Of a DNA stretch of 64,000 nt, positions 53,650 through 62,040 are shown piece by piece. Source of the stretch: an uncultured Clostridium sp. (lineage in GTDB: Bacteria; Bacillota; Clostridia; TANB77; CAG-508); NCBI GenBank assembly GCA_947571115.1, contig CANOWW010000009.1, positions 1-64,000 on the forward strand, written 5' to 3'. Both the position numbers and the translations under genes were made by a program. Below the pieces are notes generated by a model. The model was given only the letters and a program-made list of their open reading frames with translations, was not told where the DNA came from and searched no databases. Every line of letters begins with the position of its first letter. The first letter of the stretch is position 1.

Positions 53650-53677
53650 ATTATACAAATAAACAAAAAAATAGCAA
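53650..53677 (-). promoter_or_regulatory. promoter of the transporter/ATP-grasp operon
   Basis: TTGCTA (53672-53677), 16 bases, TATAAT (53650-53655) on the minus strand, 18 bases before the start region at 53632. Confidence 0.6.
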
Positions 53678-53684
53678 CAAAAAA

Positions 53685-53713
53685 TGACATGAAATTACAA
53701 AATATTCCATGTC
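53685..53713 (-). terminator. terminator after the 53723 gene
   Basis: GACATG (53686-53691) pairs with CATGTC (53708-53713), extended by an A-run/T-run pairing, and followed on the minus strand by ATTTTTTG. Confidence 0.65.
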
Positions 53714-53722
53714 GTTTTTTTC

Positions 53723-54370
53723 TTATTCTCTTTCTTTGACCTGTTCGTCCTGCATCACGCTTTTTTCTGTTGTTGCTTCTCCCAAAATGTTTTCCATCGC
53801 ACTTTGAATTCTAGTTTCCAGACCACTTTGTTTTTCTAGTTGCAATCTTGCAATTGTCTGCAAATTTTCTTTAAAACCATATTTTTCAAATAACTCTGGA
53901 TGCACTCCTTTTAACGTTCTAGAACATTCCAAAAGTTCCATTAATTGATTTGGATTATCAAACTCCATTTTTCCTTCTCTTGTATGTTGCCTGCTCAAAA
54001 ACAAACCAATATCTGCCATACTCCTTAGTGCATGATGAGATGCTTCGTCATTTACCAAAGCCCTTCCTTCCTGCGAAGCCTCATAACTATCTCTGCAAAT
54101 TCCATAAACAAAATTATTTTCCGAAATGCCACATCTCGCAAAATCTTGTGAACGAATATCCCACATTTCTTTTAAAGTATCTTGATTAACATCATGCCCT
54201 TCTTGCGCATATTTTGCTCCCAACAAAAACACATTTGTCATTTCAAAAGCATTCGGATCTTTTGCCCATTCTTCTTTTTCTCGATTTTCTCTAATCCAAT
54301 TTACAATTCCTTCACTTCTGCTATTGAACTCTTCTGGATAAATATTTTGACTTAAATTTCTATATTCCAT
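53723..54370 (-). CDS. hypothetical protein, 215 aa
   Basis: Not recognised. A soluble helical protein, Glu/Arg rich, with SEGIVNWIRENREKEEW, a Cys in FARCGISENNF and in LLECSRTLKGVHPELFEKYG, and an Asn/Gln-rich end. ATG 54370 lies behind AAAGGAA. Flanked by terminators. The neighbourhood (patatin, pilin-like gene) does not suggest a function. Confidence 0.68.
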   Translation of the reverse strand: MEYRNLSQNIYPEEFNSRSEGIVNWIRENREKEEWAKDPNAFEMTNVFLLGAKYAQEGHDVNQDTLKEMWDIRSQDFARCGISENNFVYGICRDSYEASQEGRALVNDEASHHALRSMADIGLFLSRQHTREGKMEFDNPNQLMELLECSRTLKGVHPELFEKYGFKENLQTIARLQLEKQSGLETRIQSAMENILGEATTEKSVMQDEQVKERE

Positions 54371-54419
54371 TATAATATTCCTTTCTTGATTTTAAGAATA
54401 TTATTTGCAATTTAGAAAT

Positions 54420-55283
54420 TTATTTCCCAACAATTTCTGGCAAAAATTTTTTTAATTTAGCTTTCGTCTGCTCATACCCTTGCTCATACAATTCGTCAAC
54501 CTTTCGCCAATCCAAAAGCCCCACATTATCATGCTCGATTGGCAACAAATAATCCGTTCCATCCCACTCATAACGAGCCAATTCGTGACACAAAATGCCA
54601 AACGATTTATCCAAAATTTGAACCACATTGTCACAACATTTTTTCGGCATTTTATCCACAAACACACTACTAATCACTTTATCTGCCCCAATCCTCTTCG
54701 TCTCACGCCATGGTAAATTTTCCGCCAAACCGCCATCCACCAAAAGCGTATTGCGATATTCACATGGGCAAAAAACGCCCGGATAACTGCAACTTGCCTG
54801 CACCGCAGTCCCAATATCTACATTATTGATGTATTTGATATTTCCTTCATTTTTGATTTGCCCACCAGAATGAAACACATACAACTCCTCTGTATAAACA
54901 TTCACTGTCGGAATAATCAGCTTTCTTGGCACTTGGTTAATATTTTGAATGCCCTTTGCACCACATAACTTATGCGCAAAATTATAAATTGATTTTCCAC
55001 TATTTAAGCCAGTCAGCTTAATTTTTCCAGTTTTGACAAAATTTTTACTCACATTCCAAACATTGTTCCAGTCCCAATACCCGATTTTTCTGGCATATTT
55101 TTTGAATGCACGATAAATCTCGTCTGTTGTATAACCGCAAGCATACAATGTCGCAACAATACTTCCTGACGACGTTCCAGAAATATAGTCAAAATGAATT
55201 CCTGCTTCCTTAAATGCCTTAATAGCACCAACATGAGCAGCTCCTTTGATGCCTCCACCCGACAAACATAATCCCAATTTCAT
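54420..55283 (-). CDS. patatin-like phospholipase
   Basis: A 287-residue lipid acyl hydrolase of the bacterial patatin family (RssA/YchK-like). The oxyanion loop is LCLSGGGIKGAAHVGAI at the N-terminus, the nucleophile Ser is in GTSSGS, and the Asp of the dyad lies in VDGGLAENLP. No signal peptide, so probably cytosolic or membrane-surface. ATG 55283 is chosen (RBS AGGTGA) because the longer frame to 55463 has no ribosome site and adds 60 unlike residues. The gene stands downstream of a pilin-like gene. Confidence 0.9.
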   Translation of the reverse strand: MKLGLCLSGGGIKGAAHVGAIKAFKEAGIHFDYISGTSSGSIVATLYACGYTTDEIYRAFKKYARKIGYWDWNNVWNVSKNFVKTGKIKLTGLNSGKSIYNFAHKLCGAKGIQNINQVPRKLIIPTVNVYTEELYVFHSGGQIKNEGNIKYINNVDIGTAVQASCSYPGVFCPCEYRNTLLVDGGLAENLPWRETKRIGADKVISSVFVDKMPKKCCDNVVQILDKSFGILCHELARYEWDGTDYLLPIEHDNVGLLDWRKVDELYEQGYEQTKAKLKKFLPEIVGK

Positions 55284-55338
55284 AAAAAACTCACCTAAAA
55301 TATCATATTCTAGATGAGCTCTCATCGCTACAAAATTT

Positions 55339-55830
55339 TTATATCGTCTGCTGAATTTGCAATTCGCCAATTTGCTCTGGCTCGTTATTCTCATTGTAAT
55401 ACACAACCATATCTTTATCTTCCATTCTCTCCAACTTAAATGTCCCCGCATTTTGGGTTTCATTTTCGTCTTTCAATTTGCTGACATCAATATCATAAAC
55501 ACCCTCTACAAAATTCCCCTCTTCGTCATGCGTTTCTACAATAATCAAATTTTGTTTCAAAAACTCAATTACCACATCACGATTATACAAGTCCGAAATA
55601 TTTTGATTATTTTCTTTTGCCACATTGTTGAGTTCAATAAATTTTTGTGTCACTTTATAATTAATTTTCTCCAAAACATCTTCTTTGCCAAACTCTGTTT
55701 CCACTTCTGCAACTTTATTCAACATACCATTTTTGCCAATCACTTTGTTAATCAAAACCCCCGCCGCAGCAATAATGATAATGATGACTAAAACTAATAC
55801 TTGATATGCTAGTCCATCTTCTTTCAACAT
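55339..55830 (-). CDS. type IV pilin-like or prepilin-like membrane protein, 163 aa
   Basis: Start ATG 55830 (AAAGGAAA upstream). MLKEDGLAYQVLVLVIIIIIAAAGVLINKVIGKNG has the pattern of a prepilin-type N-terminus: short charged leader and a long hydrophobic helix, though the typical G-F-T-L-x-E cleavage box is not perfect. The remainder is a charged domain with YDIDVSKLKDENETQNAG. It may be a pseudopilin of a secretion or competence machine or simply a membrane-anchored protein. No other pilus genes are in the window. Confidence 0.6.
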   Translation of the reverse strand: MLKEDGLAYQVLVLVIIIIIAAAGVLINKVIGKNGMLNKVAEVETEFGKEDVLEKINYKVTQKFIELNNVAKENNQNISDLYNRDVVIEFLKQNLIIVETHDEEGNFVEGVYDIDVSKLKDENETQNAGTFKLERMEDKDMVVYYNENNEPEQIGELQIQQTI

Positions 55831-55915
55831 TTGAATATTTCCTTTCCTCAAAAAACTTCACTTTTGTATTGTACTATCTTTTTTGACAAAAATCAAGTAA
55901 AATTTTCCAAATTTA

Positions 55916-55944
55916 TTGACTTAACATAAAAAATGTGGTATAAT
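55916..55944 (+). promoter_or_regulatory. promoter of the 55994 gene
   Basis: TTGACT (55916-55921), 17 bases, TATAAT (55939-55944) with a TG upstream (extended -10). Confidence 0.8.
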
Positions 55945-55993
55945 ATATATAATAAGTTGTATTGTCAACTATAATTTAGAAGGAGGTGGTTAC

Positions 55994-56272
55994 ATGACAT
56001 TTGATATACAACTTCAAGAAGCAATAAAAACCGCCAAACAAGCAGGTCACCGCTACATTGTGGTTTTGCCTATTAATCAGGAACTTACAGATACCTTAGT
56101 TCTTGAGCCATTGGCACGGTATGACTTAAGTCAACATATCCCCATTAAAATTAGCGGGAACGATTATCAAGCCATTTTCGGCAAGATATCGGATTTTTCA
56201 AAATCTTACTGCGAAAACTTTTTAAAGAAATGCGCAGAGTTAAAATGCGAAATTAAATTTGAGACTTTTTAA
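55994..56272 (+). CDS. hypothetical protein, 92 aa
   Basis: Not recognised. Soluble mixed alpha/beta pattern: FDIQLQEAIKTAKQAGHRYIVVLPINQ, then LARYDLSQHIPIKISGNDY and a Cys-rich end (SYCENFLKKCAELKCEIKFE). ATG 55994 follows AGAAGGAGGTGG. Own promoter and terminator. It contains one in-frame CGG (LARYD, followed by T) and uses relatively many C/G-rich codons. Similar in setting to the 177-536 gene. Confidence 0.72.
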   Translation: MTFDIQLQEAIKTAKQAGHRYIVVLPINQELTDTLVLEPLARYDLSQHIPIKISGNDYQAIFGKISDFSKSYCENFLKKCAELKCEIKFETF

Positions 56273-56281
56273 CTTTATGCG

Positions 56282-56316
56282 AAAAGCAGCTGTATCGCAA
56301 GACATCAGCTGCTTTT
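56282..56316. terminator. terminator between the 55994 gene and dnaE
   Basis: AAAAGCAGCTG (56282-56292) pairs with CAGCTGCTTTT (56306-56316); T-run follows. It overlaps the last codons of convergent dnaE, so it can act in both directions. Confidence 0.8.
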
Positions 56317-59300
56317 TGCAATTCTTTCTTCCCCCACAATTTCCTCAAATTCCTGCAAAATTTGATTGGTCATAAAAATACCGCCACATGGCTTCGCTCT
56401 TCCTTCTTGCACAATTTCCAGCCTTGTATTGGCTCGGTCGCCGCAGAAAAACTTAATCGCACCACGCAGTCTTTCCTTCGTCTCCTCTGGCAAATCCGTC
56501 ACATCAATCGAAATACACGTAATACTTTTTGTTTTTTCGTCCACAGAAGCAGTATTTCCATTCAAATCCCCTATTTTACTTGCCACAATCTTGACATCTT
56601 CATCCTCGCGAATGGACAATCTTCCTTCCACTAACACAACATTTTCCTCAATCAAAGCATTTTGTGAAAGATGATAAACACTATCAAACACAATCAGTTC
56701 CGCTGTGCCATACAAATCCTCGACAGTCACAAAAGCCATAATCGTGTTATTTCTCGTAAACTTCTTTTTGATTTTTGTAATAATCCCAGCAAACTTGACA
56801 TTTTGATTGTCCTTGTAATCCACCGTTTTCCCAAATTCTTCCAAATCTTGGTTAATCTTCAGCATATTCAAAGTGTTGATATTCGTCGTTTTCTCCAGCA
56901 ATTCTCGATACTTCTCAAGCGGATGCCCCGAAATATAGACGCCAATCATTTCTTTTTCCAAGCTTAGCAATTCTTTTTCCTCAAACTCTGGCTTCTGCTC
57001 AAATTTATACGTTTTTGCCTGAAGCTCTTTTTCCTCATCTTCGCCCATTAAATCAAACATCGAAACCTGATTTTCCATGACTTTTCGATCACTATTGTTA
57101 ACGGTATCCAAAATTCCCTCATAAGACGCCAAAAGCGTTGCTCTCGTATTTCCAAAATCGTCAAAAACGCCTGCTTTAATCAAACTTTCCACACATTTTT
57201 TATTCACGCCTTTATCTTTAATTCTCTCACAAAATGACGAAAAGTTCTCAAAATTGCCGTTTTCTTCACGTTCTTTCACAATACTATCAACCGCCTGCAC
57301 GCCTACATTTTTGACTGTTCCAAGCCCAAAGCGAATTTTATTCTCCAAAACCGTAAAACGCGTCTCACTTTGATTAATATTGGGCGGCAGCACTTCAATA
57401 TTCATTTTTTTGCAATCATTGATGTAAATCGGAATTTTGTCCAAATTCCCTAAAAAGCTATTGAGCGTCGCCGCCATTAATTCTTCTTTGTAATAAGCCT
57501 TCAAATACGCAGTTCTGTAAGAAACCACAGCGTACGCAGCCGCATGAGACTTGTTAAACGCATATTTGGCAAACTCCACCATTTCGTCAAAAATTTTATT
57601 GGCGGACACTTCATCAATTCCATTTCGCACACATCCCGGAACCACAATTTCCCCATTTTCTTCCACTTGACCATGAATAAAAATTTCTCTTTCCTTTGCC
57701 ATAACATCCAGCTTTTTCTTCCCCATGGCACGACGCACCAAATCTGCTCTTCCCAGCGAATAGCCAGCCAAATCGCGCACAATCTGCATGACCTGTTCTT
57801 GATAAACCATGCAACCATATGTAACATTCAAAATCGGCTCCAATGCTGGATGTGTGTAAACATTGTGTCCTGGGTTTAGTTTACCTTTTACATAACGCGG
57901 AATTTGGTCCATCGGTCCCGGACGATACAGCGAAACACCTGCAATTAAGTCTTCCAAACAATCTGGCTTTAATTCCTTCATAAATGAAGTCATGCCAGCA
58001 CTTTCAAACTGAAAAATACCATAGGTATTTCCTTCCTGCCACAACTTGTATACATTTGGGTCATTCATATCTTCGTCAAATTTGACTTGGATTCCTCTAT
58101 TTTTTTGAATTAACTTTTTGCAATCTTCAATCACAGTCAAAGTTCTGAGCCCCAAAAAGTCCATTTTCAAAAGCCCCAGCTCCTCGAGCAAAGTCATGGT
58201 ATATTGCGCCACTGGCGTGCCATCATTGACATATAACGGCACATAGGTATCCACTGGATTTTTCGTAATAACCACACCACAAGCATGCGTCGAAGCATTT
58301 CGCGGCATTCCTTCTAAGCCTTTTGCAATATCAATAATTTTTTTGACTGTTTGGTCAGTTTCGTACAATTCCCTTAATTCTCGATTTTCCTCCAAAGCTT
58401 TGTCAATCGTAATGTGAATTTCAAAAGGAATCATTTTGGCAAGTTTGTCCACCTCTGCATAGGGAACATCCAAAACCCTTCCAACATCACGAATAACACT
58501 TTTGGCAGACATCGTACCAAATGTGATAATTTGCGAAACATGGTCTGCGCCATATTTTCGTGCCACATATTCAATGACCTCGCCACGCCTTTCATAGTCA
58601 AAATCCACGTCAAAATCAGGCATGCTAATTCTATCTGGATTTAAAAATCGCTCAAACAGCAAGTTATACTTAATCGGGTCAATATCTGTAATGCCAATTG
58701 CATATGCCACAATGGAACCAGCACCAGAACCACGTCCTGGCCCCACAGAAATTCCCACGCTTTTCGCATAATGAATGAAATCCCACACAATCAGGTAATA
58801 ATCCACATAACCCATTTTAGAAATTACGCTCATTTCGTATTCTACTCTATCTTTGATTTCTTGGGAAGGATTTTCGCCATAACGCTCCGTAATTCCTTCT
58901 TCACACAATTTTCTGAAATATGCCTCATGTGTTTCAAATTCTTCTGGCACATCGTAATTCGGAAGTTTCGTCACCCCAAATTCAAAATCAAAATTGCATT
59001 TTTCCGCAATTTTTACTGTATTTTCAGTTGCTTCTGGCACCTTTGAAAAATAATCAATCATCTCTTCTTGTGACTTTATGTAAAACTCATTAACGCCAAA
59101 GCGCATCCTATCTTCATCCGTCATTTTTTTACCTGTTTGAATGCACAACAAAATCTCATGATTATAACTATCTTCTTTTTTTAAATAATGTGCATCATTT
59201 GTCGCAACCAAAGGAATACCCAGTTCTCGTGACAATTCAATCAATTTTTGGTTTGCCATCACTTGCTCTGCCAGACCATTATTCTGAATTTCCAAATAAT

Positions 59301-59808
59301 AATCTTCTCCAAAAACTTTTTTGTGCCAAAGTGCAATTTCTTTGGCTTTTTCTAAATCATGCTTCAAAATCGCTTGATTGACACTTCCTGCCAAACACGC
59401 ACTCAAACAAATTAGTCCTTCACCATATTGTTCCAAAATTTCTGTATCAATTCTAGGTTTATAATAATAACCTTCTGTAAACGAAAGCGAAACTAACTTG
59501 ACTAAATTTTCATATCCTTTCTGATTTTTCACAAGCAAAATTAAATGCGAATACCCTTCATCTACACCCGCTTGCTTACTCAGCCTGCTATGTGGTGCCA
59601 CATAAACTTCGCACCCAATAATTGGCTTAATTCCTTGTGCCTTACACTCTTTATAAAAATTCACAGCACCGAACATAACACCGTGGTCAGTAATCGCAAT
59701 GGCATCCATGCCAAGCTCTTTAGCTCTTTTCGGCAAATCTTTGACACGGCACATTCCGTCTAACAAACTATATTCACTATGAACATGTAAATGCACAAAT
59801 TTTGACAT
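56305..59808 (-). CDS. dnaE: DNA polymerase III subunit alpha (DnaE)
   Basis: A replicative C-family polymerase, 1167 aa from ATG 59808 (RBS AAGGAG). N-terminal PHP domain: FVHLHVHSEYSLLDG and AITDHGVMFG. The polymerase core has the three aspartates in SMPDFDVDFDYERRGEV and the palm segments GPGRGSGAGSIVAYA and GIFQFESAGM. An OB domain (VTVEDLYGTAELIVF) ends the chain. It is the short DnaE form without internal exonuclease, as in Clostridia which have DnaE plus PolC. A 5' extension to 59868 has no ribosome site. Confidence 0.96.
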   Translation of the reverse strand: MSKFVHLHVHSEYSLLDGMCRVKDLPKRAKELGMDAIAITDHGVMFGAVNFYKECKAQGIKPIIGCEVYVAPHSRLSKQAGVDEGYSHLILLVKNQKGYENLVKLVSLSFTEGYYYKPRIDTEILEQYGEGLICLSACLAGSVNQAILKHDLEKAKEIALWHKKVFGEDYYLEIQNNGLAEQVMANQKLIELSRELGIPLVATNDAHYLKKEDSYNHEILLCIQTGKKMTDEDRMRFGVNEFYIKSQEEMIDYFSKVPEATENTVKIAEKCNFDFEFGVTKLPNYDVPEEFETHEAYFRKLCEEGITERYGENPSQEIKDRVEYEMSVISKMGYVDYYLIVWDFIHYAKSVGISVGPGRGSGAGSIVAYAIGITDIDPIKYNLLFERFLNPDRISMPDFDVDFDYERRGEVIEYVARKYGADHVSQIITFGTMSAKSVIRDVGRVLDVPYAEVDKLAKMIPFEIHITIDKALEENRELRELYETDQTVKKIIDIAKGLEGMPRNASTHACGVVITKNPVDTYVPLYVNDGTPVAQYTMTLLEELGLLKMDFLGLRTLTVIEDCKKLIQKNRGIQVKFDEDMNDPNVYKLWQEGNTYGIFQFESAGMTSFMKELKPDCLEDLIAGVSLYRPGPMDQIPRYVKGKLNPGHNVYTHPALEPILNVTYGCMVYQEQVMQIVRDLAGYSLGRADLVRRAMGKKKLDVMAKEREIFIHGQVEENGEIVVPGCVRNGIDEVSANKIFDEMVEFAKYAFNKSHAAAYAVVSYRTAYLKAYYKEELMAATLNSFLGNLDKIPIYINDCKKMNIEVLPPNINQSETRFTVLENKIRFGLGTVKNVGVQAVDSIVKEREENGNFENFSSFCERIKDKGVNKKCVESLIKAGVFDDFGNTRATLLASYEGILDTVNNSDRKVMENQVSMFDLMGEDEEKELQAKTYKFEQKPEFEEKELLSLEKEMIGVYISGHPLEKYRELLEKTTNINTLNMLKINQDLEEFGKTVDYKDNQNVKFAGIITKIKKKFTRNNTIMAFVTVEDLYGTAELIVFDSVYHLSQNALIEENVVLVEGRLSIREDEDVKIVASKIGDLNGNTASVDEKTKSITCISIDVTDLPEETKERLRGAIKFFCGDRANTRLEIVQEGRAKPCGGIFMTNQILQEFEEIVGEERIAKSS

Positions 59809-59881
59809 ATCAAACTCCTTAAAAAACTTCATTTTTAATAATATATCATATTTTTTTTCACATCGCAATATAAAATAAAAA

Positions 59882-60668
59882 TTAAATAAAGCATTTTAAG
59901 TTATTAATTTCTTTTACAGATAAACTTGTTATCAACATAATTTCATCCATATCTTTCCCCATTTTTAACAGTTTTTTCGCAATTTCTAATTGCGCTTCCT
60001 TAATTCCTTCTTTCTTGCCACGCTTTTCGCCTTTTTTTATTCCTTTTTGGTCTGCCAACTTCAAATCTCTAGCCCTATCATATGCCCACCTTTCGCGCAG
60101 TTCTGCAAGCCTTCTCACTTCTGCATCTCCTGTTAGATAATTCATGACCCCTCGTGCTTCTTTCAATGTTTGATTTTTATTCTCCGCCATCTCTATTCCC
60201 TCCTTATTACAATCATCTATAAATAATAACCACTGCTCTAGGCGGTTTTCCACATCTGGCTTTTTTTTCCTGAATTTCGGCAACTCGATAAAATACCATT
60301 TCGGATGTTTCATAATTTCATACTCTTTATGTTTCTTCAGCACAATCTCTGTTTCTGATATGTAGTCCTGCACTTTCAGCAAATTAAAATCCAAAATATT
60401 TATTAAAGTAATTTTGTTCTTTTCATTATAATGCTTGCCATTCCCAACCTCGCATGATGCTATTTTTGCCGCATAATTTGCCGTTTAAATCCAGCCTTCC
60501 ACCTTTTTCTTCTGCAAATAATTTTTCTAAATTCACTTCTTCTTTTATCGCAATTTTCTTGATTTTTATTTTTAGCAGCGCCTCCAAAAATTCTATCAAA
60601 AATTTTTCGTTGCCTTTTCTGCTAAAAAACGCTTTAAATATTATATCATTTTTTAAGTTTAGCTCCAT
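59882..60668 (-). pseudogene. Rpn-family recombination-promoting nuclease (PD-(D/E)XK), internally deleted
   Basis: The first frame (60426-60668) begins MELNLKNDIIFKAFFSRKGNEKFLIEFLEALL, typical of the Rpn/transposase-nuclease family, up to GGRLDLNGKLCGKN, then ends at WEWQAL. The second (59882-60394) starts inside the later domain, ILDFNLLKVQDYI... LPKFRKKKPDVENRLEQWLLFIDD, with the family's C-terminal GIKKGEKRGKKEGIKEAQLEIAKKLLKMG repeat-like helix. About 80 residues, including the catalytic region, are missing between them and the frames differ. A decayed copy. Confidence 0.8.
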
Positions 60669-60780
60669 TCACATCTTCCTTTCCAGTATATCAAATTTTG
60701 TCACTTTTTTCAATAATTTTCGTTCGACATTTGCTTTTTTATTTTTTGAATTCACACAATTTTCACAATTCTATCACAAA

Positions 60781-60802
60781 AAAGACACAAATTTGTGCCT
60801 TT
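60781..60802 (-). terminator. terminator after spoIVB
   Basis: On the minus strand GGCACA...TGTGTC is followed by TTTTTTGTG. Stem and T-run directly follow the spoIVB stop at 60801. Confidence 0.6.
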
Positions 60803-61991
60803 ATTTTCGCATTTCTTTTATCATCATATCTCCAAAAATCGCATAACCAACTTCTGGATTAGAAACAAGAACGTTTGTGACAGCTCCTACAAATTTCCCA
60901 TTTTGAATAATAGGACTTCCCGACAAGCCACGTATAATGCCGCCTGTCGCATTGATTAGATTTTGGTCTACGACACGAATTAACATGCTTTTATTATCAT
61001 AATCATCATTTTTATAGACTTTTTCTATTTTTATATCATATTCCTGATTTGTCTTGCCATCTAGACTACATAAAATTTTTGCATTTCCCAGTTCAATCTC
61101 GTCACGAAGTGCAACTGGAATTGCTTTGCTGGTATCAATATTTAAACTTGCCAAATTTTCCAATTTTCCATAAATTCCAAATTGCGTATTTTTCTGCACT
61201 TGACCAATTGTTTTTTGATTAAAAATCGTGCCACGAATCTCGCCCGGATTGTTAACATTTCCTTTTGTAATAGACATAACGTCAGAAGTGACAATTTCGC
61301 CTGATTCAATGTGAATTAATTGATCCGTGTCAGCATCCACAATTCCATGCCCCAAAGCCGCAAAATTCCCAGTGTTTTTCTCATAATACGTAATAGTGCC
61401 AACCCCTGTTGCCGCATCTTTTACCCAAAGCCCAAGTTTGTATTCATCGCTTTCTGTCTGAACTGGCGTAATATTGGAAGTGACTACGCTGCCGTCCTCT
61501 CGGATTAATGTCAATAGCACATTTTCGCCATGGCTTTGATTTACAACATCCTTTAAGCCTCCAATACTGTCAATTTCTGTATCATTTACTTTTACAATGG
61601 TGTCTCCTTCTTGAATATCACAATCGTGAAATGGCTTTACGACTTGATTTTCCATATTTTCAATTTCAGACATTCCCACAATCAGCACGCCATTCGTATA
61701 CAATTTCATGCCAATAATTTTGCCAATCGGCACAACCTCCACATTTTCCAAAGTGTCAATTGTGACTTCTTTGACTTTATTGCCAAACAAGGTGACATCC
61801 ACGTTTACTGTATTTTCGTTATCGTTCGAAGTTCTTACTGTTTCTATGGTATCAACCCCTATAAACTTTTTGATTGCGTAGTTTTCGTTTTCCAGCAAAA
61901 TGATATGGTCTGGAATTAGACTAATATTCGCCACATAAATATAAGTAATCAACAAAATAAAAAAAGTTATCCCAAATTTTAAATTTTTCAT
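60801..61991 (-). CDS. spoIVB: stage IV sporulation protein B (SpoIVB), S55 peptidase
   Basis: SpoIVB is the forespore-secreted serine protease that triggers sigma-K activation across the septum. Membrane/signal helix at residues 8-24, a PDZ domain (residues about 95-190, containing GMKLYTNGVLIVGMS and IQEGDTIVKVNDTEIDSIGGLKDVV), and the S55 domain with catalytic His in ALGHGIVDAD and Ser in RGLSGSPIIQNGKFVGAVT. A clear marker of endospore formation. Unusual: no Shine-Dalgarno sequence precedes the ATG, which lies in the loop of a hairpin (61966-62005). Confidence 0.9.
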   Translation of the reverse strand: MKNLKFGITFFILLITYIYVANISLIPDHIILLENENYAIKKFIGVDTIETVRTSNDNENTVNVDVTLFGNKVKEVTIDTLENVEVVPIGKIIGMKLYTNGVLIVGMSEIENMENQVVKPFHDCDIQEGDTIVKVNDTEIDSIGGLKDVVNQSHGENVLLTLIREDGSVVTSNITPVQTESDEYKLGLWVKDAATGVGTITYYEKNTGNFAALGHGIVDADTDQLIHIESGEIVTSDVMSITKGNVNNPGEIRGTIFNQKTIGQVQKNTQFGIYGKLENLASLNIDTSKAIPVALRDEIELGNAKILCSLDGKTNQEYDIKIEKVYKNDDYDNKSMLIRVVDQNLINATGGIIRGLSGSPIIQNGKFVGAVTNVLVSNPEVGYAIFGDMMIKEMRK

Positions 61992-62005
61992 ACATTTAGG
62001 ATAAC
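61966..62005 (-). promoter_or_regulatory. hairpin enclosing the spoIVB start codon, with U-run inside the coding region
   Basis: GTTATCC (62005-61999 read on the minus strand) pairs with GGATAAC (61972-61966), then TTTTTTTATTTT follows. It looks like a terminator for polA, but its loop holds the spoIVB ATG. Alternative folding could regulate spoIVB expression. Confidence 0.5.
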
Positions 62006-62040
62006 CAATTTTATTAAATTTATAATGCTATTTATTAATT

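Noticed and set aside
59882-60668. A further CGGAA frameshift in the Rpn-type gene
   Set aside because: No CGG at the break; about 80 residues are missing and the frames differ, so this is deletion and decay.
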